Of a stretch of 7,432 nucleotides of DNA, positions 1 to 5,838 are shown piece by piece (the first letter of the stretch is position 1; each line of letters starts with the position of its first letter). The notes beneath the pieces were generated by a model. It was not told the DNA's origin and made no database searches. It saw nothing but the letters and a program-made list of their open reading frames with translations. The stretch spans positions 1 to 7,432 of the forward strand of contig JAKBAQ010000142.1 of NCBI GenBank assembly GCA_021808985.1, in the 5' to 3' direction. Both the position numbers and the translations under genes were made by a program. Source of the stretch: Pseudomonadota bacterium (GTDB lineage: Bacteria; Pseudomonadota; Alphaproteobacteria; Acetobacterales; Acetobacteraceae).

Positions 1-339
1 TTTCTGCTGCATTGCTTCTCCTCCACCCGCAAACTGGCCGAGGCCGCGGTGGAAATGGGCGGCTACATCTCCTTCTCCGGCATCCTCACTTTCCCCAAGT
101 CACTGGAACTGCGGCAAATCGCCGCTGACATGCCGCTCGAACGCCTGCTCGTGGAAACCGACTCCCCCTACCTCGCCCCCGTGCCCTTCCGCGGCAAACG
201 CAATGAGCCCGCCTACACCGTCCACACGGCCAAGGTATTATCTGAAATCAAGGGCTTGCCGGCCCAGGCCATGGCTGAGCTCACAACCCGCAACTTCCGC
301 ACCCTCTACCCCAAGGCGGCAGCCGGGCCACGGGCATGA
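1..339 (+). CDS. tatD: TatD family deoxyribonuclease/hydrolase, C-terminal 112 residues (5' end outside window)
   Basis: TatD proteins are metal-dependent hydrolases of the amidohydrolase superfamily with 3'-5' DNase activity, acting in the cytoplasm. Only the C-terminal 112 codons are present; frame 1 is open from the first base to TGA at 337-339. The fragment begins with the conserved HCFS (His4 of the fragment), followed by GYISFSGILTFPKS and the family signature VETDSPYLAPVPFRGKRNEP (residues 51-70), whose Asp54 is a metal/catalytic ligand. A full TatD is about 260 residues, so roughly the last 40 percent is visible. The stop overlaps the next gene's ATG (336-338) as ATGA, implying one transcript and translational coupling. 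In Alphaproteobacteria tatD commonly sits between metG and an MBL hydrolase; metG is not visible here. Identification is secure; the biological substrate is not shown by sequence. Confidence 0.95.
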   Translation, partial: FLLHCFSSTRKLAEAAVEMGGYISFSGILTFPKSLELRQIAADMPLERLLVETDSPYLAPVPFRGKRNEPAYTVHTAKVLSEIKGLPAQAMAELTTRNFRTLYPKAAAGPRA

Positions 340-1124
340 AGGTCACGCTGCTGGGCGTCGGCGGCTCCGCCGGCTTGCCGCAAATCGGCGGCCCCAACGG
401 CCTTGGCGATTGGGGCAAAGCCGACCCCGCCGAACCCCGCAACCGCCGCACCCGCTCCAGCATCGTCATCGAATCCCCTGAAAACAAACGAATCCTGGTC
501 GACACGGCGCCCGACCTGCGGCCCCAGCTGCTCGCCTGCGGCATTGGCCGCATCGACTCGCTGATCTACACCCACGCCCATGCCGACCATATCGCCGGCT
601 TCGATGAAATCCGCATTCTCAACCGCCTGCTCTGCGCGCCGCTGCCCGCCTACACCGACGCCCGCACCTGGGCCGAATTGCGCCAGCGGTTTGACTATGC
701 CTTCCGCCCGTTCGAAGGCGGCCTGTTCTACCGCCCGGTGCTGCACCCCCACACCATCACCCCCGGCGATATCGTTGAAATTCAGGGTCTTCCCGTGCAA
801 TTCATCGGGCAGGACCATGGCACGATGCCCTCGCTCGGCCTGCGCGTGAACAACCTCGCTTACTGCACCGATGTCGTCCGGCTGGACGAAACCGCGCTCA
901 CCGCCCTGGAAAATCTGGATGTGCTGGTCATCGGCTGCTTCACCCCCGGCCCGTCTCACCCCACGCACGCCAATCTGGCCACGGTCCTGGGCTGGGTGGC
1001 GCGCCTGCGCCCCCGGCGCACCGTGCTCACGCATCTGGGGCCGGAGATGGACTACCAGCACCTGCGCGCCACGCTGCCCGCTGGCGTGGAGCCCGGATAT
1101 GATGGCATGGTGATCCAAGCCTGA
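336..1124 (+). CDS. MBL-fold metallo-hydrolase, PhnP-like
   Basis: This 262-residue protein belongs to the metallo-beta-lactamase superfamily, in the branch that resembles PhnP (phosphoribosyl 1,2-cyclic phosphate phosphodiesterase). The N-terminus shows LGVGGSAGLPQIGG (6-19), LVDTAPDLR (54-62) and the di-metal motif HAHADH (His80, His82, Asp84, His85). Further ligands are probably His161 (GQDHG), Asp179 (YCTDV) and His233 (LTHLG), and SHPTHANL (207-214) is a family-specific segment. All expected metal ligands are present, so it should be an active hydrolase. Length is normal for the family. The ATG overlaps the tatD stop and no other start is plausible. No phn (phosphonate) genes are nearby, so a C-P lyase role is not supported and the true substrate is unknown; tatD coupling suggests a nucleotide or nucleic-acid housekeeping role, which is inference. 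No gene symbol is assigned for that reason. Confidence 0.9.
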   Translation: MKVTLLGVGGSAGLPQIGGPNGLGDWGKADPAEPRNRRTRSSIVIESPENKRILVDTAPDLRPQLLACGIGRIDSLIYTHAHADHIAGFDEIRILNRLLCAPLPAYTDARTWAELRQRFDYAFRPFEGGLFYRPVLHPHTITPGDIVEIQGLPVQFIGQDHGTMPSLGLRVNNLAYCTDVVRLDETALTALENLDVLVIGCFTPGPSHPTHANLATVLGWVARLRPRRTVLTHLGPEMDYQHLRATLPAGVEPGYDGMVIQA

Positions 1125-1153
1125 ACCAATAAACACAAGAGGATAACGGTTGC

Positions 1154-2161
<1,008 letters not shown>

Positions 2162-2168
2162 ACCACGC

Positions 2169-2190
2169 CCCGGCGGCCATTCCCGCCGGG
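2169..2190 (+). other. GC-rich hairpin just after the MDR gene
   Basis: A perfect 8-bp inverted repeat, CCCGGCGG (2169-2176) and CCGCCGGG (2183-2190), with loop CCATTC, begins 8 nt after the TAA of the oxidoreductase gene. No T-tract follows on the plus strand, so it is not a canonical intrinsic terminator. It could stabilise the mRNA 3' end or assist Rho-dependent ending; function is inferred only from position. Confidence 0.45.
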
Positions 2191-2241
2191 CTCGCCACCT
2201 CACTTTCCATAATATTGATTCTGCGATTTTAAGAGCCGAAC

Positions 2242-2271
2242 AAAAAGGCGGCCAGAACCCCGGCCGCCTTT
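2242..2271 (-). terminator. Intrinsic terminator of the Rieske gene
   Basis: AAAGGCGGCC (2244-2253) and GGCCGCCTTT (2262-2271) form a perfect 10-bp stem around an 8-nt loop. Read on the minus strand, the GC stem is followed directly by TTTTT (complement of 2242-2246), the classical Rho-independent layout. It starts only 4 nt after the Rieske stop codon (TAG, complement of 2276-2278). On the plus strand there are just three T residues after the GC stem, so it may work weakly for the convergent oxidoreductase transcript as well. Confidence 0.8.
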
Positions 2272-2275
2272 CGCC

Positions 2276-2641
2276 CTAAACCTCCAGAAAAACCGCGCCG
2301 TCCCTCTCGCTCGCGCTCAGCGTCTTCAGCCCTGCCGGCTTCTTGCCCATGGCCAGCGCGTTCTGCGCCCAGCCGGGCAGCGGCATCCCCAGCAATGTCT
2401 TCACCCAATCCATGTTCCGGCCCGAGCAGATATCGAATTTCGAGCCATGAAACGGGCATGTCACCGCCCCGCCCTCGATCTTTCCCTTGCTCAGCGGCAT
2501 GCCCAGATGCGGGCACTTGTTCACGAAAGCCTGCACCCGCCCGCCCACGCGCGTCAGCGCCACGGAATGCCCGCCCACATGCACAACATGCAGCGCGCCC
2601 TCACGCACCTCGCCGGATTTCGCGGCCTCAATCTGGCTCAT
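2276..2641 (-). CDS. Small stand-alone Rieske [2Fe-2S] protein
   Basis: This 121-residue cytoplasmic protein has the complete Rieske cluster signature: CPH (Cys43, His45) and CPFH (Cys62, His65), 17 residues apart, within NKCPHLGMPLSKG and TCPFHGSKFDICSG. Proteins of this size are ferredoxin-like electron carriers for oxygenases or other redox enzymes; no catalytic domain is fused and no oxygenase gene is adjacent. After the cluster there is an unusual insert of about 27 residues (77-103, rich in Trp, Pro, Lys and Met) before the last strand DGAVFLEV. The start at 2641 is chosen because AGGGGGA (complement of 2649-2655) lies exactly 7 nt upstream; the frame continues open upstream but without Rieske-like sequence. 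It is followed by an intrinsic terminator, so it is the last or only gene of its transcript. The partner enzyme is unknown. Confidence 0.9.
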   Translation of the reverse strand: MSQIEAAKSGEVREGALHVVHVGGHSVALTRVGGRVQAFVNKCPHLGMPLSKGKIEGGAVTCPFHGSKFDICSGRNMDWVKTLLGMPLPGWAQNALAMGKKPAGLKTLSASERDGAVFLEV

Positions 2642-2648
2642 TCCTGCA

Positions 2649-2655
2649 TCCCCCT
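2649..2655 (-). promoter_or_regulatory. Ribosome binding site that fixes the Rieske start
   Basis: On the minus strand AGGGGGA stands 7 nt before ATG 2641-2639. It favours the 121-residue product over an upstream in-frame start that would add 23 residues unrelated to the Rieske fold. Confidence 0.7.
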
Positions 2656-2783
2656 GAAAAACAAGCCGCTCCCGGCTCTCACCCATCATTTCTGCGGCAA
2701 CGCGGCCCATTTCTCAAGCGGCAACTTCGTGAATCCTGGCGCCTGATCGGTTCAGAAGGATAATTCTCAAAAGTTTTTTTGGG

Positions 2784-2815
2784 GTCTGGCCCTTTTTTGC
2801 AAAAAAGGGCCAGAC
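2784..2815. repeat. Perfect 32-nt palindrome (left arm of compound element)
   Basis: GTCTGGCCCTTTTTT (2784-2798), central GC (2799-2800), and its exact reverse complement (2801-2815). Wobble pairs and one further G-C pair extend it three positions each side. The T6/A6 tracts are inside the stem, not after it, so it does not have the layout of an intrinsic terminator. Confidence 0.85.
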
Positions 2816-2817
2816 TC

Positions 2818-2847
2818 TTGGGGAGCTTTTCATGAAAAGCTCCCCAA
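2818..2847. repeat. Perfect 30-nt palindrome (right arm of compound element)
   Basis: TTGGGGAGCTTTTCA (2818-2832) is followed immediately by its exact reverse complement (2833-2847), centred on CATG. It is the arm nearest the Spy-like gene's stop codon and, with no T-run after it on either strand, is not a classical terminator. Confidence 0.85.
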
Positions 2848-2894
2848 ACCCCGCAAAAATTTTTAATAATTTCAACTAGTTATACGAGAAACGC

Positions 2895-3512
2895 TCAGAG
2901 CGGCGGGCCGTCAAACCCCATCATCCCCGGCCACATGCCGCCCCGCTGCGGGCCCCAGCCGCACCCGGCCATCCCCCCGCCCTCGGCCAACCCCGGCAGA
3001 ATCTCGCTCGCCTGCCCGCTCTGAAACGCCGTGAGATGCGCCAGCAGCGCCTCGGCGGCGGCGTGCTTCTTGTCAAAGCTCTCCTTGCGCAGCTCGATGA
3101 TCTGGCTCATCACGGCAAACCGCTCATCCGGCCCGGCCTGGAGCCCGGCTTTTGGCCGCAAGGCGCGCATCCCCGCCCACATCGCCTGGTCCGCCGCGCC
3201 CACGGCCGCGGCATAGGCATCCCAGTCGGCGCTCTGCGCCGCGGTAATGTTCAGCTCCTGCTTCAGCACCGCGAACATATCCGGCCGCAGCGGGCCACCG
3301 GGCCCGCCTTTCCAGCCGCTCATCATGCCGGGTCCGCTGCCCCATCCGCTCATCATGCCGGGTCCGCCGCCCCATCCGCCCATCATCCCCGGCCCGTATC
3401 CCGCCGGCGGCGCGTTCACATCCGGCGGCGTCTGCGCCGCGGCATACGCCGCCAGCCCCCCGCACAGCACGGCAACCCCGCCCAGCATCGTCAACCCGCG
3501 TAAAAGCCTCAT
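2895..3512 (-). CDS. Secreted Spy/CpxP-like (LTXXQ) protein with Met-rich decapeptide repeats
   Basis: A 205-residue predicted periplasmic protein. Residues 1-26 are a Sec signal peptide (MRLLRG, hydrophobic core, AYAAA with likely cleavage before QTPP); Cys17 lacks a proper lipobox. Next come three tandem decapeptides of form GPGMM(G/S)GW(G/K)(G/S) at 40-49, 50-59 and 60-69, then a helical domain with two LTXXQ-like motifs, ITAAQ (89-93) and LTAFQ (160-164), and a Gly/Met/Trp tail (MWPGMMGF near 193-200). Spy/CpxP proteins are small envelope chaperones or stress and metal sensors with two LTXXQ motifs; methionine clusters in such proteins often bind Cu(I)/Ag(I). A role in envelope or metal stress is inference, since no sensor kinase or copper gene is visible. 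Start: GAGGAG 7 nt upstream and the signal peptide begins here. It is divergent from pyrB. Confidence 0.8.
   Translation of the reverse strand: MRLLRGLTMLGGVAVLCGGLAAYAAAQTPPDVNAPPAGYGPGMMGGWGGGPGMMSGWGSGPGMMSGWKGGPGGPLRPDMFAVLKQELNITAAQSADWDAYAAAVGAADQAMWAGMRALRPKAGLQAGPDERFAVMSQIIELRKESFDKKHAAAEALLAHLTAFQSGQASEILPGLAEGGGMAGCGWGPQRGGMWPGMMGFDGPPL
3306..3395 (-). repeat. Three tandem 30-bp repeats encoding GPGMMxGWxx
   Basis: Three in-frame 30-bp units encode decapeptides 40-49, 50-59 and 60-69 of the Spy-like protein. At DNA level the copies at 3316-3345 and 3346-3375 (a shifted phase) differ at a single base (T3337 against C3367), while the third, 3376-3405, is more diverged. Near identity of two units points to recent duplication or slippage. 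Confidence 0.85.
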
Positions 3513-3519
3513 GGCACAA

Positions 3520-3525
3520 CTCCTC
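3520..3525 (-). promoter_or_regulatory. Ribosome binding site that fixes the Spy-like start
   Basis: GAGGAG on the minus strand, 7 nt before ATG 3512-3510. It selects the 205-residue form beginning directly with a signal peptide, rather than an upstream in-frame start adding 22 residues that would bury the signal peptide. Confidence 0.75.
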
Positions 3526-3584
3526 AAGCTTGCGTGCCCGCCCACTACCCCCAGGCCGAAAGCCGCGCCATGATCCACGTCAAG

Positions 3585-3602
3585 TGTGGGATATTTCTCA
3601 CA
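3585..3602. promoter_or_regulatory. Candidate operator: imperfect dyad in the divergent intergenic region
   Basis: TGTGGGA (3585-3591), four bases, TCTCACA (3596-3602): 7 of 9 symmetric positions pair. It lies midway between the divergent Spy-like and pyrB starts, so a regulator bound here could affect either gene. No specific regulator family can be named; short dyads also occur by chance. Confidence 0.25.
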
Positions 3603-3607
3603 AACCC

Positions 3608-3637
3608 TTCACACAACGCGGTCGGTTGTGGTCTAAC
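3608..3637 (+). promoter_or_regulatory. pyrB: Candidate sigma70-like promoter of the pyrB operon
   Basis: TTCACA (3608-3613; five of six matches to the -35 consensus) and TCTAAC (3632-3637; four of six to -10) are separated by 18 bp. The predicted transcription start falls near 3643-3645, only a few bases before the pyrB ATG at 3647, which would give an almost leaderless mRNA. A perfect 6-bp inverted repeat, CACAAC (3612-3617) and GTTGTG (3625-3630), lies across the -35 edge and the spacer and might be an operator. Motif match only. Confidence 0.35.
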
Positions 3638-3646
3638 CGGGTTTTA

Positions 3647-4573
3647 ATGACATCTCCTAAGCATCTGCTCGGTATCGAGGGGTTGAACCCCGTCGCCGTC
3701 ACCTCGTTGCTCGACCTCGCGGAGAGCTACGTCCTCCTCAACCGTTCCGGCAAAACCCAGCGGGATTCCCTGCGCGGGCGCACCCTCATCAACCTTTTCT
3801 TCGAGGATTCAACGCGCACCCGCACCAGCTTTGAGCTTGCCGGCAAGCGCCTCGGCGCGGATGTGATCAACATGTCCGTCTCCACCTCCTCGGTCACCAA
3901 GGGCGAGACCCTGCTGGACACGGCGGCAACCCTCAACGCCATGAACTGCGACCTGCTGGTGGTCCGCCACAACCGCTCCGGCGCCCCGGCCCTGCTCGCG
4001 CAAAAGGTTGAGGCCTCCGTCATCAACGCCGGCGACGGCACGCACGAGCACCCCACCCAGGCCCTGCTTGACGCTCTCACAATCCGCCGCCGCAAGGGCC
4101 GCATTAGCGGCCTCACGGTCGCCATCTGCGGCGACATCGCTCATTCCCGCGTCGCCCGCTCAAACATCCTGCTCCTCACCATGATGGGCAATTTCGTCCG
4201 CGTCGTCGGCCCGCCCACTCTCATTCCCTCGGGCATCGATGCCGCCGGCGTCACCATCTGCCACGACATGGAGCAAGGCCTCCAAGGGGCTGACATCGTG
4301 ATGGCCCTGCGCCTGCAAAAAGAGCGCATGTCCGCCGGTCTCATCCCCTCCTCGCGTGAATTCTTCGCCTATTACGGGCTGGACCGCCGCAAGCTCGGCT
4401 TCGCCAAGCCTGACGCGCTGGTCATGCATCCCGGCCCGATGAATCGTGGCGTCGAAATTGACAGTGACGTTGCCGACGACCCGCAGCGCTCCCTCATCAG
4501 GGAGCAGGTGGAAATGGGCGTTGCGGTACGCATGGCCGTGTTGGACTCCCTGGCGCGCGGAGACATCCTATGA
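3647..4573 (+). CDS. pyrB: Aspartate carbamoyltransferase catalytic subunit
   Basis: PyrB condenses carbamoyl phosphate and L-aspartate to N-carbamoyl-aspartate, the committed step of pyrimidine synthesis. The 308-residue protein has all key motifs: FFEDSTRTRTSFE (51-63, carbamoyl-phosphate loop), VSTSSVTKGET (78-88, with Lys85 reaching the neighbouring active site), RHNRSG (107-112), HEHPTQALLD (133-142), GDIAHSRVARS (162-172), LRLQKERM (221-228, aspartate binding) and VMHPGPMNRGVEI (259-271). The wording resembles the Pseudomonas-type enzyme that assembles with an inactive dihydroorotase, which fits the next gene. Start: ATG 3647 is the first in-frame ATG giving the normal family length; the frame is open further upstream only through TTG or similar codons and a non-conserved basic stretch. 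There is no convincing Shine-Dalgarno sequence, consistent with a leaderless mRNA. The stop overlaps the next ATG (ATGA, 4570-4573). No pyrI regulatory-chain gene is seen. Confidence 0.97.
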   Translation: MTSPKHLLGIEGLNPVAVTSLLDLAESYVLLNRSGKTQRDSLRGRTLINLFFEDSTRTRTSFELAGKRLGADVINMSVSTSSVTKGETLLDTAATLNAMNCDLLVVRHNRSGAPALLAQKVEASVINAGDGTHEHPTQALLDALTIRRRKGRISGLTVAICGDIAHSRVARSNILLLTMMGNFVRVVGPPTLIPSGIDAAGVTICHDMEQGLQGADIVMALRLQKERMSAGLIPSSREFFAYYGLDRRKLGFAKPDALVMHPGPMNRGVEIDSDVADDPQRSLIREQVEMGVAVRMAVLDSLARGDIL

Positions 4574-5838
4574 TCCTGTTCCGTAAAATCCGGTATCTGG
4601 ACAGCGCCGCGCAGGCCCTGGTTGAGGGTGAGTTGCTGGTGAAGGATGGCCGCATCGCTGATTTTGCTCCCTCGCTCGGCCAGCCTGACGGCGTCAAAAT
4701 CGTCGAGGCCGAAGGCGCCGTACTCTGCCCCGGCCTGGTGGATATGCGCGCCAGCCTCGGCGAGCCGGGGTTTGAATATCGCGAGACCATCGCCAGCGCG
4801 GCGGCGGCGGCGGCGGCGGGCGGCATCACCACCATCGCCGTCCTGCCCGACAGTTTCCCCCCCATTGACGATCCCGCCCTGGTCCACCTCATCGCCGCGC
4901 GCGGCGCGGAGACGGGCAGCCTCACCCTCCTGCCCTACGCCGCCGCCACGCGTGGCTGCGCCGGGCAGGAGCTGGCCGAATACGGGCTGCTGAAGGCCGC
5001 CGGGGCCATCGCCTTCACCGACGGCGCCAAAACCATCGCCTCCTCGCGCCTCATGCGCCTGGCCCTCAGCTATGCCAGCGGCTTTGGCATGCGCATCATC
5101 CAGCACCCCGAGGATTACGAGCTGGCCAAGGGCGGCGCCGCCACCAGCGGGGCGCGCGCCAGCTGGATGGGCCTGCCCGGCATCCCTGCCGCCGCCGAGG
5201 CCATCTGCGTCGCGCGAGACATCCGCCTGGCCGAAATGGCCGATGGCGCGGTGCATTTCGCCCATGTCACCACCGCCGAGGCCCTGGCGCTCATCCGCCA
5301 GGCCAAGGACCGTGGCCTGCGCGTCACCTGCGACACCGCCCCCCCCTATTTTGACCTCAATGAGACCGCCATCGGCGGCTATCGCACTTACGCCAAGCTC
5401 TCCCCGCCATTGCGCGCGGAATCTGATCGCCAGGCCGTGCTGGCGGCCCTGCGCGACGGCACCATCGACGCCATCGCCTCCGACCATCAGCCGCGCGACG
5501 CTGACGACAAGCGCCTCCCCTTCGCCGAAGCCTCCCCCGGCGGCGCTGGGCTGGCAACGCTGCTGGGCGTCACCCTGGCCCAGGTGCAATCCGGCCACCT
5601 CACCTTGCCACAGGCGCTTGCCCTGCTCACCGCCCGCCCCGCCGCCTGGCTCGGCATCAGCGCCGGCGTCATCGCCCGCAACGCCCCGGCTGACCTCTGC
5701 CTGTTCCACCCCGAGCGCTCCTGGCAGGTCAGCGCCGGGCATCTGCCCGGCAAGGCGCAGAACACGCCTTTTGACGGCCGTGCCCTGGAAGGCGTGGTGC
5801 TGGGCACCTGGAAAGCCGGCATAAGGGTCTTTGGATGA
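4570..5838 (+). CDS. Dihydroorotase homologue lacking the HxH metal ligands, probable non-catalytic PyrC' partner of PyrB
   Basis: A 422-residue class I dihydroorotase-family protein (amidohydrolase superfamily). Landmarks in order are CPGLVDMRASLGEPG (53-67), GGITTIAVLPD (84-94), AFTDGA (148-153), QHPED (178-182), HVTTAEAL (232-239), KLSPPLR (276-282) and ASDHQPRDAD (303-312). In active enzymes the first motif reads DxHxHLREPG; here Arg60 (cgc, 4747-4749) and Ser62 (agc, 4753-4755) replace both histidines and Gly64 replaces the substrate-binding Arg. Asp151, His179, His232 and Asp305 remain. Loss of HxH argues against a normal binuclear zinc site. Pseudomonas PyrC' is a comparable inactive homologue needed to assemble PyrB, so I infer the same role; retained catalysis with altered metal binding is possible. 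The gene is intact, has GGAGA (4559-4563) 6 nt upstream, and overlaps pyrB and plsY by 4 nt each, so it is a functional gene rather than a decaying one. Databases would probably call it pyrC. Confidence 0.9.
   Translation: MILFRKIRYLDSAAQALVEGELLVKDGRIADFAPSLGQPDGVKIVEAEGAVLCPGLVDMRASLGEPGFEYRETIASAAAAAAAGGITTIAVLPDSFPPIDDPALVHLIAARGAETGSLTLLPYAAATRGCAGQELAEYGLLKAAGAIAFTDGAKTIASSRLMRLALSYASGFGMRIIQHPEDYELAKGGAATSGARASWMGLPGIPAAAEAICVARDIRLAEMADGAVHFAHVTTAEALALIRQAKDRGLRVTCDTAPPYFDLNETAIGGYRTYAKLSPPLRAESDRQAVLAALRDGTIDAIASDHQPRDADDKRLPFAEASPGGAGLATLLGVTLAQVQSGHLTLPQALALLTARPAAWLGISAGVIARNAPADLCLFHPERSWQVSAGHLPGKAQNTPFDGRALEGVVLGTWKAGIRVFG
4798..4818 (+). repeat. Seven consecutive GCG codons in the dihydroorotase-like gene
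   Basis: Residues 77-83 are seven alanines all encoded by GCG, giving a perfect trinucleotide run. Alanine-rich sequence before GGITT is normal in the family, so the protein effect is slight, but a unit gain or loss would stay in frame. Confidence 0.8.

Larger units (their letters stand above)
2769..2864. repeat. Compound palindromic element with three-way-junction potential
   Basis: Two perfect palindromes lie 2 nt apart (2784-2815, 32 nt; 2818-2847, 30 nt), and their flanks also pair. The outer arms 2769-2784 and 2849-2864 match over 16 positions: GGGG/CCCC, five T/A pairs and AAAA/TTTT, plus two G-T wobbles and one mismatch. Either strand can thus fold as an outer stem with two hairpin arms. 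It sits between the 3' end of the Spy-like gene and the 5' side of the Rieske gene, both read on the minus strand, and its A/T tracts contrast with the GC-rich surroundings. There is no open frame of note and no obvious target-site duplication. It looks like a dispersed intergenic repeat (REP/BIME or MITE type) or a structured 3' region, but copy number cannot be judged from one window. Confidence 0.7.

Noticed and set aside
2784..2847. Tandem intrinsic terminators for the Spy-like gene
   Set aside because: The T tracts are inside the stems and no U-run follows a GC stem on the minus strand; transcript ending there is possible but not by the standard layout.
2769..2864. Cloverleaf-like fold as a tRNA or tRNA-like gene
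   Set aside because: There is no anticodon arm, T-loop consensus or acceptor CCA context; the arms are far longer than tRNA arms and are perfect palindromes.
3306..3405. CRISPR-like or minisatellite array
   Set aside because: The units are contiguous, in frame and without spacers; they are coding tandem repeats of the Spy-like protein.
2895..3512. Lipoprotein interpretation of the Spy-like protein
   Set aside because: Cys17 is preceded by Val-Leu rather than a small residue at -1, so the lipobox is poor; AYAAA followed by Gln is a good signal peptidase I site.
3530..3646. N-terminal extension of PyrB starting at an upstream TTG
   Set aside because: The extra 39 residues are basic, unlike the family, begin at a rare start codon, and overlap the candidate promoter and dyads; the ATG at 3647 gives the usual length.
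4372..5742. Long open frame on the minus strand across pyrB/pyrC-like, and similar ones at 6107-7303 and 306-1136
   Set aside because: They lie antisense to clearly recognisable genes; their Gly/Ala/Arg-rich translations show no family motifs and are what GC-rich codon bias produces on the opposite strand.
4570..5838. pyrC-like gene as a decaying pseudogene
   Set aside because: The frame is intact at normal length, has normal codon use and tight couplings at both ends, and the remaining motifs are well kept; the loss looks like functional specialisation.
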